64,000 bases of DNA from Rhodobacter sp. (GCA_020637555.1 JACKKF010000003.1:124001-188000); one strand, 5' to 3'. Positions 8,503 through 19,911 are shown, counted from the stretch's first letter. Notes: generated by a model from the sequence alone, not told the origin. A program made the numbers and translations.

Positions 8503-9078
8503 ATGGCGGCCGCGTCCCCGACCGTAACCAGAGCGGAGCTTGACGCGGCCGTGCCACATATTCTGGCCGCCCCAAAGGATGGCGCGGTCATCGAGCAGTT
8601 GTGCCTGAGACCGGGTTACAATCAGCGCCGGTTCGTGGACGAAATCACGATGACCCGGGCGGGCGGCATCCCCGGGGAACGCTGGGCCGAGGCCCCCTGG
8701 CTGCGCTTGCCGGATGGGCGGCCGCATCCGGGCATCCAGGTCTGCATCCTGCAAAAGCGCGTTCTGGACCTGATTTGGCGCAACCGCGAACACAGCCCGC
8801 ACCCCGGTGATACGTTCATCGTGGACATGGATCTCGGCACGGACAATCTGCCGGAAGGGCAATTGCTGCAAGCCGGCGACGTGGTGCTGCGCGTTTCCGG
8901 GGTGTTCAATGACGCCTGCGTGAAGTGGAAAACGCGGTATGGTGACGACGCCAAGGCCTGGGTCACCGCGCCCGGCCATCCGCCTTTGCGCTTGCGTGGC
9001 ATCCTGTGCAGCATCGAGCGCGATGGCCGGGTGCGCAATGGCGACCTGCTCAGAAAACTGGATCACGCGATTCGGTAG
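8503..9078 (+). CDS. MOSC-domain-like protein
   Basis: 191 residues from the ATG at 8503; a TTG at 8497 would overlap the recA stop. The sequence shows MOSC-like features: PGYNQRRFVDEITMTRAGGIPGERW near the N-terminus, QVCILQKRVLDLIW, NLPEGQLLQAGDVVLRVS, and the conserved cysteine in NDACVKW. MOSC domains are fused to or paralogous with molybdenum-cofactor sulfurases and YiiM-type enzymes, where the cysteine carries sulfur. It directly follows recA and may be read from the same transcript. Domain recognition is by motif only and the substrate is unknown. Confidence 0.7.
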   Translation: MAAASPTVTRAELDAAVPHILAAPKDGAVIEQLCLRPGYNQRRFVDEITMTRAGGIPGERWAEAPWLRLPDGRPHPGIQVCILQKRVLDLIWRNREHSPHPGDTFIVDMDLGTDNLPEGQLLQAGDVVLRVSGVFNDACVKWKTRYGDDAKAWVTAPGHPPLRLRGILCSIERDGRVRNGDLLRKLDHAIR

Positions 9079-9274
9079 AGAAAGCGCGGCTCCGCCTTGC
9101 TGACCGTGCCTGCTGAACGGCTGCGACCGTCACGCGCTTGCGCAACCAATGTGTCGCAGTCTTTCCGGGGGATCATCGACGCGCGCCAGCCGACCGGCAG
9201 TGCCAAACCGAAATGGGACGCGCCGCAGCCGACCTCAAGGCCGCGGCGCAATCCACGGCGCGCAGGCCGTGGGC

Positions 9275-9580
9275 CTAGAGCGTGGCGTCATCCATCAGTT
9301 CGACGATCACCAGATCACGAACAGAGGCCCCGCGCGCGTGATCGAGCGCCGCCTGATACGCGGGCGAGCGATAGCAAGCCTCGGCGGCTTCGAGCGAGGG
9401 AAAGACACTGACGACATGGCGGGCGCGATCGGCGCCCTCCAGTGTCACATACCGTGCCGCCCGGGCAATGAACTTCCCGCCATGGGCCGCAATGGCCGGT
9501 CCGGCAAGTTCTGCATAGCGACCATAGGCCGCTGCATCCGATACCTCGACATGCGCGATCCAGAGCGCCTTTCGTGTCAT
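9275..9580 (-). CDS. DUF1330 family protein
   Basis: 101 residues, the usual size for this small ferredoxin-like alpha/beta barrel family. It has the characteristic pattern ALWIAHVEVSDAAAYGRYAE, GGKFIARAARYVTLEG, VVSVFPSLEAAEACYRSPAYQ and a C-terminal DLVIVELMD strand. The biochemical function is not established. Its ATG at 9580 follows the alaS stop with 1 nt between, so it is in the alaS transcript. The 196 nt between it and the convergent MOSC-like gene contain no convincing gene. Confidence 0.85.
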   Translation of the reverse strand: MTRKALWIAHVEVSDAAAYGRYAELAGPAIAAHGGKFIARAARYVTLEGADRARHVVSVFPSLEAAEACYRSPAYQAALDHARGASVRDLVIVELMDDATL

Positions 9581-9581
9581 G

Positions 9582-12236
9582 TCAAACCCCTTCGATCATG
9601 GCTTCGGCCGCGGCAATTGCCTTGTCTGCGCCGGAAATGTCGACGCCACCGCCTTGCGCCAGGTCCGGACGGCCGCCGCCGCCCTTGCCCCCCAGTTCGA
9701 CGATCGCGGCCCTCAACACGTCCACCGCCGAAACGCGCGCGACAAGATCCTCGGTCACGCCGGCCGCGACGGCCGGCCGCGCGCCGGTATCCGCGATCAG
9801 CAGCACGATGCCTGACCCGATCCTGGTTTTCATGGCATCCACCATCGCAGGCAGATCCTTGCCCGTCACGCCGGTGAGAACCTGGGTCAACACCTTGATA
9901 CCGTTGATTGTCCTGGCCTCGGAACCGCCAGTGCCCGCGCCACCCATGGCGAGATCGCGCTTCAACTGGGCGACCTCGTTCGCCAGGGCGCGGCGTTCGT
10001 CCGCCAGCGTGCGAACCCGCTCGACGACATCCGTCACCGGCGTTTTCAACAGCGCGGCGACATCGCTCAGTCGGGTCTCCTGGGCGCGCAGATGCGCGAG
10101 GGCGGCTGCGCCGGTCAGGGCCTCGATCCGGCGCACACCCGCAGACGAGGCCGAGTCGCCCAGCAAGACAAAGGCGCCAATGTCGCCGGTTCGCGACACA
10201 TGGGTGCCCCCGCACAGTTCCAGCGAATAGGTGTTGCCGTTTGCCCCCTTGCCCGAGTCAAGCAGCCGGCCCATCGATACCACCCGCACCTCATCGCCGT
10301 ATTTTTCGCCGAACAGGGCCTGCGCGCCCAGGGCGCGGGCGTCGTCAGGCGTCATGATGCGCGTCTCAACCGTGCCGTTCTGGCGAATGAAGGCGTTGAC
10401 CTCGGTCTCGACGCCGGCCATTTCCTCGGCGCTGAGCGCCTTGGCATGGCTGAAGTCGAACCGCAGCCGGTCAGGGGCGTTCAGCGACCCGCGCTGCGCG
10501 ACATGGTCACCCAGCGCACGGCGCAGGGCTTCATGCAGAAGGTGGGTGGCCGAGTGGTTGGCACGGATCGCACCGCGGCGCTGATGATCGACCTCCAGCT
10601 TGACCGGTGCCCCCCGTTTCAGCGTGCCTTGCAGAACCTCGGCCGCATGAACGAAAACACCGTTGATCTTGCGCGTGTCGGTGACCCGCGCTTCGCCGCC
10701 ATCCCAGCGGATAAACCCGGTGTCGCCGACCTGGCCACCGGCCTCGGCGTAGAAGGGCGTCTGGTTCACCACGATCGAGACCGCGCCCGTCGCAGTGTCC
10801 ACCAGCGCGTCGCCCTCGACCAGGGCAAGGACCTGACCTTCGGCGGTTTCGGTGTCATAGCCCAGAAACTCGGTGCTGCCGTGCTTTTCGGCGACGTCGA
10901 ACCAGATCGCCTGATTCGCCGCTTCGCCCGAGCCGGCCCAGCTTGCGCGGGCCTTGGCTTTCTGTTCGGCCATCGCGGCCTCGAACCCCTGGGTGTCGAC
11001 GCTGCGGCCAAGTTCGCGCAACGCGTCCTGCGTCAGGTCCAGCGGAAACCCATAGGTGTCATACAGGCGGAAGGCGGCTTCGCCAGGCAGATCCGACCCC
11101 GCGGGCAGTTTTTCCAGTTCGCCGTCCAGCAACTTCAGGCCGCGATCCAGCGTCTGGCGGAAACGGGTTTCTTCCAGGCGAAGGGTTTCGGTGATCAGGG
11201 CCTCGGCCTGTTTGAGTTCGGTGTAGTGGCCGCCCATGGCACGCACCAGCGCCGGCACCAGCTTGAACATCACCGGATCCTGCGCGCCCAGCATATGGGC
11301 GTGGCGCATCGCGCGGCGCATGATACGGCGCAACACATAGCCGCGACCCTCGTTCGATGGCATCACCCCATCGGCGATCAGGAACGAGGTCGAGCGCAGG
11401 TGATCCGCGATGACCCGGTGGTGGGTCTTGCCGGGCCCGTCCGGTTCGCCATCGGTCAGATTGGCCGAGGCCTCGATCAGCCCGCGCATCAGGTCGGTGT
11501 CATAGTTGTCGTGCTTGCCTTGCAGCAAGGCCCCGATCCGCTCCAGCCCCATGCCCGTGTCGATCGACTGGCGCGGCAGATCGATCATCTCGCCCGAGTC
11601 GAGCTGCTCGTTCTGCATGAACACGAGGTTCCAGATCTCGATGAAGCGGTCGCCATCCTCATCGGCCGAACCGGGCGGCCCCCCCCAGATATGATCGCCA
11701 TGGTCAAAGAAGATCTCGGTGCACGGACCGCAAGGCCCGGTTGGTCCCATCCGCCAGAAATTGTCATCCGTGGGAATGCGGATGATGCGGCTGTCCGGCA
11801 GGCCCGCCACCTTCTTCCAGATGTTGGCGGCCTCGTCGTCGGTGTGATAGACCGTGACCAGCAGGCGATCCTTGGGGATGTCGAAGTCCTTGGTCAGCAG
11901 TTCCCAGGCAAAGGGGATCGCGTCGGACTTGAAATAGTCGCCAAAGCTGAAATTCCCCAGCATTTCAAAGAACGTATGATGCCGCGCGGTATAGCCGACA
12001 TTGTCCAGATCGTTGTGTTTGCCGCCCGCGCGAACGCATTTCTGTGCCGTCGTCGCACGGCTGTAGTCGCGATGTTCAAGCCCGGTGAACACGTTCTTGA
12101 ACTGAACCATGCCCGAGTTGGTGAACATCAGCGTCGGGTCGTTGCGCGGAACCAGCGGCGAGCTGTCCACGACCGCATGGCCCTGGCGGCGGAAATAGTC
12201 GAGAAAAGTCGAGCGGATGTCGTTGAGGCTTGCCAT
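9582..12236 (-). CDS. alaS: Alanine--tRNA ligase
   Basis: 884 residues, full length for bacterial AlaRS. The class II core starts SLNDIRSTFLDYFRRQGH, with motif 2-like ARHHTFFEMLGNFSFGDYFK (~residues 85-105). The editing domain carries HSATHLLHEALR, and the zinc-binding CGGTH motif is present near residue 670. The C-terminal C-Ala domain ends in GKGGGGRPDLAQGGG, as usual. It charges tRNA-Ala and clears mischarged Ser/Gly in the cytoplasm. A perfect TTAA-N7-TTAA site lies ~140 nt upstream of the start. A DUF1330 gene follows directly. Confidence 0.98.
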   Translation of the reverse strand: MASLNDIRSTFLDYFRRQGHAVVDSSPLVPRNDPTLMFTNSGMVQFKNVFTGLEHRDYSRATTAQKCVRAGGKHNDLDNVGYTARHHTFFEMLGNFSFGDYFKSDAIPFAWELLTKDFDIPKDRLLVTVYHTDDEAANIWKKVAGLPDSRIIRIPTDDNFWRMGPTGPCGPCTEIFFDHGDHIWGGPPGSADEDGDRFIEIWNLVFMQNEQLDSGEMIDLPRQSIDTGMGLERIGALLQGKHDNYDTDLMRGLIEASANLTDGEPDGPGKTHHRVIADHLRSTSFLIADGVMPSNEGRGYVLRRIMRRAMRHAHMLGAQDPVMFKLVPALVRAMGGHYTELKQAEALITETLRLEETRFRQTLDRGLKLLDGELEKLPAGSDLPGEAAFRLYDTYGFPLDLTQDALRELGRSVDTQGFEAAMAEQKAKARASWAGSGEAANQAIWFDVAEKHGSTEFLGYDTETAEGQVLALVEGDALVDTATGAVSIVVNQTPFYAEAGGQVGDTGFIRWDGGEARVTDTRKINGVFVHAAEVLQGTLKRGAPVKLEVDHQRRGAIRANHSATHLLHEALRRALGDHVAQRGSLNAPDRLRFDFSHAKALSAEEMAGVETEVNAFIRQNGTVETRIMTPDDARALGAQALFGEKYGDEVRVVSMGRLLDSGKGANGNTYSLELCGGTHVSRTGDIGAFVLLGDSASSAGVRRIEALTGAAALAHLRAQETRLSDVAALLKTPVTDVVERVRTLADERRALANEVAQLKRDLAMGGAGTGGSEARTINGIKVLTQVLTGVTGKDLPAMVDAMKTRIGSGIVLLIADTGARPAVAAGVTEDLVARVSAVDVLRAAIVELGGKGGGGRPDLAQGGGVDISGADKAIAAAEAMIEGV

Positions 12237-12375
12237 CGGCGGAAGGGGCCTTTGCGTGAGGTGGGTCGCGGGAATTGCGGAGTCGTGCGTATTTACTGGA
12301 TTTTCGCGGCCTGGTCCAAGGGGGAATCGGGGCTGATTGACGCCGCAAGACCGCCGGCGCCGCAGTTTGAGCCGG

Positions 12376-12390
12376 TTAACGGATCGTTAA
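12376..12390. promoter_or_regulatory. Perfect CtrA-box-like site TTAA-N7-TTAA
   Basis: TTAACGGATCGTTAA in the 290-nt gap between acnA and alaS, 140 nt upstream of the alaS start. TTAA-N7-TTAA is the full CtrA recognition pattern of Alphaproteobacteria. By expectation such a site is rare in DNA of this GC content. The rest of this gap holds the acnA terminator and no gene. Confidence 0.45.
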
Positions 12391-12480
12391 CGCCCTATCT
12401 TTGTGCCGCAAATATCCCGGGGGGTGAATTTGCGCAGCAAAGAGGGGGGCAGCGCCCCCCCGTCGCGGTCTGCCAAAGGC

Positions 12481-12508
12481 AAAGGCCCCGCATCGCTGCG
12501 GGGCCTTT
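12481..12508 (-). terminator. Intrinsic terminator downstream of acnA
   Basis: A 12-bp perfect stem, AAAGGCCCCGCA paired with TGCGGGGCCTTT around a 4-nt loop, 18 nt after the acnA stop. On the minus strand it is followed by GCCTTT, a weak U-tract. Confidence 0.75.
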
Positions 12509-12526
12509 CCAGGGGTGCGGCCGCGA

Positions 12527-15217
<2,691 letters not shown>

Positions 15218-15301
15218 GGGGAGGCTCCCTTCGGGTCAAGAGGGGTTTGGCTGAGGCTGCTCATGCCTTATCTGCCGCCGCCGATCAAGGGGGGCGGGCC
15301 G

Positions 15302-15327
15302 ATTTTGTATACCATTGTGCACAAAAT
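15302..15327. promoter_or_regulatory. Palindromic operator-like site upstream of acnA
   Basis: ATTTTGT (15302-15308) and ACAAAAT (15321-15327) form an inverted repeat. Within it, TTGTATAC (15305-15312) lies next to the perfect palindrome TTGTGCACAA (15315-15324). The pattern resembles GntR-type operators (TTGTATACAA-like) and sits 85-110 nt before the acnA start. The 262-nt gap between acnA and the DUF1223 gene contains nothing else recognisable. Confidence 0.5.
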
Positions 15328-15479
15328 TGCCGGGTTCGGCCCGCGGTCACCGCGCCAACGGTCACGGCGCGTTGTCGGGCTGTCACAAGCTGGTGTAGCC
15401 TGTCGCATGCGGTCTTGCCTGGGCTTGCGTCGTGGGTCATTTGCCGGTTCATTGGGCACAGTCATCAGGAGTGGGGTGC

Positions 15480-16430
15480 ATGACGCTGATCGCTACATCG
15501 CGGGCAGACGGGAACCTGCGCAACGCTGCGCGGACCGCGTCGGGATGGCTGATCGCGCTCGTGCTGGCCGTGGCGCCGATGGCGGGGGCGAAGGGCCAGA
15601 CCCCGGCCACCGTTGAGGACACGGCATCAGTCGATCATCCCGTCCTGCTGGAACTCTACACCGCGCAGGGCTGCGCCTCGTGTCCGCCTGCCGACGCGAT
15701 GATGCTGGATCTCGCGGGGCGTGACGATGTGGTCGCGTTGGCGCTGCATGTCGATTACTGGGATTACATCGGCTGGGCGGACACCTTTGCCGATCGCGCC
15801 TATACCGAGCGCCAGCAGCGGTATGCGCGCCGCTTCGGCCATTCGACGATCTACACGCCGCAGGTGGTCATCAATGGCACGCAGGTGCTGGAAGGGTTCC
15901 GTGTCGACGAGGTGCTGGACACCATCCGCAGCCAGCACGCCCGCCCGCCCGAGGTGACCATCGCCCTGACACGCACCGACACGGGCGCATTGGAGATCAG
16001 CGCCGTGCCGGCCGCCGAGGTCGCGCCCCAGGTGGCCATGGCCTCGCGCCGTTCGGCGGTGGCGAGCGTCCAGTTGAATTCGGTGGTCGGCTCGTTGAGC
16101 ATGGGCGCCGCCGCCGAATCCGAACCGCAGGCCGACACGGCCGCCGCCGCCGCGGTCGCCGTGCCGCCGCCGGCACCGACGGCCGCTGGCCCCTACACCG
16201 TGCAACTGGTTCGCTACCGTCCCGAGGCCACCGTGGACATCCTGGACGGCGAAAACGCCGGCCGCGTGGCCGATTACGCGAATATCGTTACCAGCTGGCA
16301 GGTGATTGCCGGCTGGGACATGCGCGCACCGCTCAACATCACGGTCCCTCTGGACGGCGACGAACCGGCCGTGGTGCTGGTGCAGGAGGCCGGTCAGGGC
16401 GAGGTTCTGGCCGCCGCACGGTTGCGCTGA
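15480..16430 (+). CDS. DUF1223 family secreted thioredoxin-like protein
   Basis: 316 residues from the ATG at 15480, chosen for the AGGAG 10-15 nt upstream. A signal peptide (WLIALVLAVAPMAGAKGQ) is preceded by a longer than usual N-region. The DUF1223 core follows: VLLELYTAQGCASCPPADAM with a CxxC pair in a thioredoxin-like fold, VDYWDYIGWADTFADRAYTERQQ, and TPQVVINGTQVLEGF. An Ala/Pro-rich linker at ~residues 210-235 separates a C-terminal beta-rich domain. The family is periplasmic and of uncertain function; a redox role is inferred from CASC. Its stop abuts the stop of the convergent acyltransferase gene. Confidence 0.88.
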   Translation: MTLIATSRADGNLRNAARTASGWLIALVLAVAPMAGAKGQTPATVEDTASVDHPVLLELYTAQGCASCPPADAMMLDLAGRDDVVALALHVDYWDYIGWADTFADRAYTERQQRYARRFGHSTIYTPQVVINGTQVLEGFRVDEVLDTIRSQHARPPEVTIALTRTDTGALEISAVPAAEVAPQVAMASRRSAVASVQLNSVVGSLSMGAAAESEPQADTAAAAAVAVPPPAPTAAGPYTVQLVRYRPEATVDILDGENAGRVADYANIVTSWQVIAGWDMRAPLNITVPLDGDEPAVVLVQEAGQGEVLAAARLR

Positions 16431-17321
16431 TCACGCCGGCTCGGTGTTCTTCCAGCGCCGGTGCAGCCAGAACCATTGCCCGGGATGCGCCCGCACGCGC
16501 GCCGAGGCGCTGTCGTTCAGCGCCTGTGTCATGGTCAGCGCATCTGAATGCGGGATGGGGGCCTCGACCTCGATGGTGAAGGTGACGCCGTCCGCATTGC
16601 GGGTCGCATAGAGCGGCACCAGCAAGGCGTTGTATTTCAGTGCCATCTTGGCGGCCGAGGTCGCGGTCCACGCGGGTTTTCCCAGAAAGGGCACCAGCTC
16701 GCCACGCGCCATGTAGTGATCGCCCAGCAGGCCCAGCATGCCGCCCGATTTCAGGAACCGCAGCATGTCGGTCATTCCCTCGGGGCCCCGGGGAAACAGC
16801 GGTGCGGCGATGCTTTCGATCGTGTCCACATAGCGGCGGTTTGCCAGCGGATTGGTCATCGGCATATACAGCCCGCCGACCTTGAACCCCCGCGCCGTCA
16901 GCCCGGCGCGCCAGGCATCGTAATTGCCGAAATGCGCCGACACCAGGACCACGGGCCGACCCTGGGCATGGGCCTGATCCAGCGCCGCCAGACCTGGCCC
17001 GCCGATCGGCAGGGTGGCGGCAAAGCGGGCAAATTCGGTGCCGGAATGCAGTTCGATGAAGCTGCGGCCGAAATTGTCGGCAACACTCGTGCAAATGGTG
17101 CGGACCTCGGCCGGGGTCAGGTCGGGCAGGACCAGCGCCAGGTTTTCGCGCACGCGCCGGTTCAGCGCCAGGGGCCCCAGGATGCGGCGGAAGATCCAGC
17201 TCATGGCGGCCAGGCGCTTGCGATAGGGCAACAGGCGCACGCCGCGGATGATTGCCGCCGTGGCCATGTCCTCGATGCGGTGGCGAAGCGTCGGCTGGTC
17301 AGGGGCGGGGGAAACGGGCAT
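16431..17321 (-). CDS. LpxL/HtrB-type lysophospholipid acyltransferase (copy 2)
   Basis: 296 residues from the ATG at 17321; longer upstream frames lack family-like sequence. It belongs to the lauroyl/myristoyl acyltransferase family: VLVSAHFGNYDAW with the HX4D-type catalytic pair, GGMLGLLGDHYMARGE, and the C-terminal TMTQALND-RVRAHPGQWFWLHRRWK motif. It probably acylates lipid A precursors or ornithine-type lipids at the inner membrane. It lies 32 nt downstream of a paralogous acyltransferase gene; the two share the HFGNYDAW and QALND...RAHP.QW blocks, which points to an old tandem duplication. Acceptor and acyl donor are not known. Confidence 0.88.
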   Translation of the reverse strand: MPVSPAPDQPTLRHRIEDMATAAIIRGVRLLPYRKRLAAMSWIFRRILGPLALNRRVRENLALVLPDLTPAEVRTICTSVADNFGRSFIELHSGTEFARFAATLPIGGPGLAALDQAHAQGRPVVLVSAHFGNYDAWRAGLTARGFKVGGLYMPMTNPLANRRYVDTIESIAAPLFPRGPEGMTDMLRFLKSGGMLGLLGDHYMARGELVPFLGKPAWTATSAAKMALKYNALLVPLYATRNADGVTFTIEVEAPIPHSDALTMTQALNDSASARVRAHPGQWFWLHRRWKNTEPA

Positions 17322-17353
17322 CGGACCTGAGGGACTGGGACAGCCCGGGGGTT

Positions 17354-18271
17354 CTAGCCCTGCGAGTCCGCCCTGTCCAGCGCGGCCGCGGCGGGATGCG
17401 TGGCCTTTCGCCGGTTGTGCCACCAGACCCATTGTTCAGGATGGGCGCGAACCTGGGCGGCAAAGGCATCGTTCAGCGCCTGCGTCATGGTGCGCGGGTC
17501 CGAAGCCGGCACCGGAGCATCGATCCAGATGCGGAACCCGGGCGCGGTGTCCGTGCGGATGCCCCAGATCGGCACCAGGACCGCGTCGTATTTCAGCGCC
17601 ATCTCGGCCATCGACAGCACCGTGCGCGTCGGCTGGCCGAGAAAATCCAGCATCACCCCTTGCGGGCGGTCCAGATCCATCAGGATGCCCAGCATCCCGC
17701 CCCCCCTGAGGAAGCGGACCAGGGCCCTGAGGCCTTCGCCCGTGTCGGGAAACATCGGTGCGCCCGAGGCCTGAACCGCCCGCAGATAGCGGTCATTCAG
17801 CGCCGGACTGCCGAGTTCCTTGAAATAGCCGCCGACGGGATAGCCCTGTGCGATCAGCGCCAGGCGCCACGCGTCATAATTGCCGAAATGCGCGGACACC
17901 AGGATCGCGGGTCGGCCCTGGGCACGGGCCTGGGCGAGGGCCTCGGCGCCGGGCCCTTGCAGCGGCAGATCGGCGACGCGGGCGGCGAGGTCCCCGGCCG
18001 AAAGCACCTCGGTGACCATGCGCGCCAGGTTGCCGGGCACGCGGGTGGCGATGCGCCGCACCTCAGGCTCGGGCAGGTCGGGTCGGAAATGCCGGACCGC
18101 GTCGGCAACGCGACGGCGCATCGACGACAGGCGGCCAATCAGGCGCCCGACGACACCGGCGCCGCGCACCCGCACCGGATAGGGCAGTCGCATCAGCATC
18201 GACACCAGACCCAGCAACACACGGTCGCGGGTCCGTTCGGGGCGCGGCGTCTCGTCGTCTGGCAGGGTCAT
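17354..18271 (-). CDS. LpxL/HtrB-type lysophospholipid acyltransferase (copy 1)
   Basis: 305 residues from the ATG at 18271; an in-frame start at 18292 adds seven residues. It has the same family landmarks as its downstream neighbour: AILVSAHFGNYDAWRLAL (HX4D), GGMLGILMDLDRPQG, and QALNDAFAAQVRAHPEQWVWWHNRRK. It differs clearly from copy 2 over the rest of the protein, so the copies have probably specialised, perhaps as primary and secondary acyltransferases of lipid A. It lies downstream of acpP on the same strand, separated by a hairpin. Acyl-ACP is the usual donor for this family, which fits the acpP neighbourhood. Confidence 0.88.
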   Translation of the reverse strand: MTLPDDETPRPERTRDRVLLGLVSMLMRLPYPVRVRGAGVVGRLIGRLSSMRRRVADAVRHFRPDLPEPEVRRIATRVPGNLARMVTEVLSAGDLAARVADLPLQGPGAEALAQARAQGRPAILVSAHFGNYDAWRLALIAQGYPVGGYFKELGSPALNDRYLRAVQASGAPMFPDTGEGLRALVRFLRGGGMLGILMDLDRPQGVMLDFLGQPTRTVLSMAEMALKYDAVLVPIWGIRTDTAPGFRIWIDAPVPASDPRTMTQALNDAFAAQVRAHPEQWVWWHNRRKATHPAAAALDRADSQG

Positions 18272-18300
18272 GGGGCGCAACGGGGGCGGCAAAGACGAAC

Positions 18301-18328
18301 GCGGCCGCTCCGGGTCTGGAACGGCCGC
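18301..18328 (-). terminator. Hairpin between acpP and the acyltransferase pair
   Basis: GCGGCCG (18301-18307) pairs with CGGCCGC (18322-18328), extended inward by TCC/GGA across a one-base mismatch. On the minus strand it is followed by GTTCGTCTTT. It lies 43 nt after the acpP stop and may act as a partial terminator that keeps acpP mRNA abundant. Confidence 0.55.
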
Positions 18329-18370
18329 GCGGGAATTCTGGGGTTCACGGTCGGCCTGGGCCGCGCCGGA

Positions 18371-18604
18371 TCACACCGCTTCGCTGATGAACTTCACCGC
18401 GTCGCCGAAGGTCTGGATGTTTTCGGCGGCATCATCGGGGATCTCGATCCCGAACTCTTCCTCGAAGGCCATCACCAGTTCGACGGTGTCGAGCGAGTCG
18501 GCGCCCAGATCGTCGATGAACGAGGCGTTCTCGGTGATCTTGTCTTCTTCGACGCCGAGATGCTCGACCACAATCTTCTTCACGCGATCAGCGATGTCGC
18601 TCAT
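18371..18604 (-). CDS. acpP: Acyl carrier protein
   Basis: 77 residues, acidic, typical ACP. Ser37 in GADSLDTVELVMAFEEEF is the 4'-phosphopantetheine attachment site. It carries growing acyl chains for FabF/FabG (both nearby) and supplies acyl groups to acyltransferases such as the two LpxL-type genes downstream. It is preceded by an unusually long gap with a promoter-like sequence, consistent with its own strong transcription unit. Confidence 0.98.
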   Translation of the reverse strand: MSDIADRVKKIVVEHLGVEEDKITENASFIDDLGADSLDTVELVMAFEEEFGIEIPDDAAENIQTFGDAVKFISEAV

Positions 18605-19011
18605 GTTCTGTCCTCGTCTACCTTCGGCGGAACCCGCCGTGATGTTGAATGCGTTCTCGCAGCTGTGACGACCGCGCCGCGCTTTGCGTGCGAACCGGCC
18701 GGACCAGCACGGGCGGGCCCGTCTCGATCAGCGCCGCCTATAGCACAAGCGTGACACAAGGCAAACGCTTTCCCGATTGCGTGATCGGTTCGGGTGCGGG
18801 GCGTGAAAGAGGTGGCGCGAAGGGTGCAGAACCGTGGAAATGCAGGGGAATTCGGCCCCGGCGCCGATGACATTGCGACATTTGCGCCGGGTGGATTGTG
18901 ATCGCCGGATGCGGAAACCGAGGGCAGGACGGCGGGCTGGACCGGGCGAGTGACGGCGCGGGTGATTCCGGGCCGGACCAGGACCAGCGGCATCGCCTGT
19001 CCTGCCGGGGG
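18605..19011. other. 407-nt intergenic region between fabG and acpP
   Basis: No convincing gene on either strand. It contains the acpP promoter candidate (18737-18764) and a leader of ~125 nt. The fabG-proximal half shows nothing I can name; an open frame at 18601-18993 on the minus strand has no family-like sequence. Confidence 0.6.
18737..18764 (-). promoter_or_regulatory. Putative sigma70 promoter of acpP
   Basis: Reading on the minus strand, TTGCCT (18764-18759) is followed after 16 nt by TATAGG (18742-18737). The position predicts a leader of about 125 nt before the acpP ATG at 18604. Confidence 0.45.
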
Positions 19012-19749
19012 TCACATCATCGCCATGCCGCCGTTGACGTGCAGCGTCGCGCCGGTGACATACCCCGCCTCGGGCGAGGCGAGATACAGCACGGCGGCGG
19101 CGATTTCCTCGGGCGTGCCCATGCGGCCCGCGGGGATCTGGCCGTTGATCCTGTCCTTCTGATCGTCGGTCAGCTTGTCGGTCATCGGAGTCGCGATGAA
19201 GCCGGGGGCCACCGCGTTGGCGGTGATCCCGCGCGAGGCGACCTCGGCCGCGATGGACTTGGTCAGGCCGATCATCCCGGCCTTGGACGCGGCGTAATTC
19301 ACCTGTCCGGCGTTGCCCGTGGCACCGACCACCGAGGAAATGTTGACGATCCGCCCCCAGCGCCCCTTCATCATCGGACGGACGACCGCGCGGCACAGGC
19401 GCATGGTTGCGGTCAGGTTCACGTCGATCACCGCCGCCCAGTCGTCATCGGACATGCGCATGAAGATCTGGTCGCGGGTGATGCCGGCGTTGTTGACCAG
19501 GATGTCGATGCCGCCCATCGCCTCGATCGCCTGTTTCGGCAAGGCTTCGACCGCTGCGGCGTCCGACAGGTTGCAGGGCAGCACGAAGGCCCGGTCGCCC
19601 AGCGCGTCGGCGAGGGCCTTGAGCGGCGCTTCGCGGGTGCCGGACAGGCCCACGATGGCCCCCGCTCCATGGAGCGCACGGGCGATGGCCGCACCGATGC
19701 CACCGGATGCGCCGGTGATGAGGGCGCGTTTGCCACTGAGGTCGAACAT
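19012..19749 (-). CDS. fabG: 3-oxoacyl-ACP reductase
   Basis: 245 residues from the ATG at 19749, chosen because FDLSGKRALITG is the family N-terminus and AAAGGA precedes it. It is a short-chain dehydrogenase: the NADP-binding GASGGIG is at 13-19, NNAG at ~87-90, and the catalytic Ser and YxxxK are in NISSVVGATGNAGQVNYAASK. The C-terminus VTGATLHVNGGMAMM is characteristic of FabG. It reduces beta-ketoacyl-ACP in fatty acid elongation. It is divergent from fabF (162 nt apart) and upstream of acpP, together forming a fatty acid synthesis locus without fabD in the window. Confidence 0.97.
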   Translation of the reverse strand: MFDLSGKRALITGASGGIGAAIARALHGAGAIVGLSGTREAPLKALADALGDRAFVLPCNLSDAAAVEALPKQAIEAMGGIDILVNNAGITRDQIFMRMSDDDWAAVIDVNLTATMRLCRAVVRPMMKGRWGRIVNISSVVGATGNAGQVNYAASKAGMIGLTKSIAAEVASRGITANAVAPGFIATPMTDKLTDDQKDRINGQIPAGRMGTPEEIAAAVLYLASPEAGYVTGATLHVNGGMAMM

Positions 19750-19911
19750 GGGGGGTCCTTTCGTCTGACGTCTGTTCCGGGCCGGGGTCTGCCCGCGTTC
19801 TATCAACCGATTGGGATCGGCGCCAGCGCGCAGGAAGCTGCCGGGCGGGCTTTTCCAGCCGGGAAACAATGTGTATGTGGCAGTCAAAGGCTATTGGTCG
19901 GAGGAACATAG

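Noticed and set aside
9063..9251. Minus-strand frame of 62 codons starting LEVGCGASHFG-like sequence
   Set aside because: It resembles a methyltransferase motif I only superficially, is too short, has no clear ribosome binding site and overlaps the MOSC-like gene end.
18601..18993. Minus-strand frame of 130 codons upstream of acpP
   Set aside because: It covers the acpP leader and promoter candidate, and its translation shows no family-like or secretion features.
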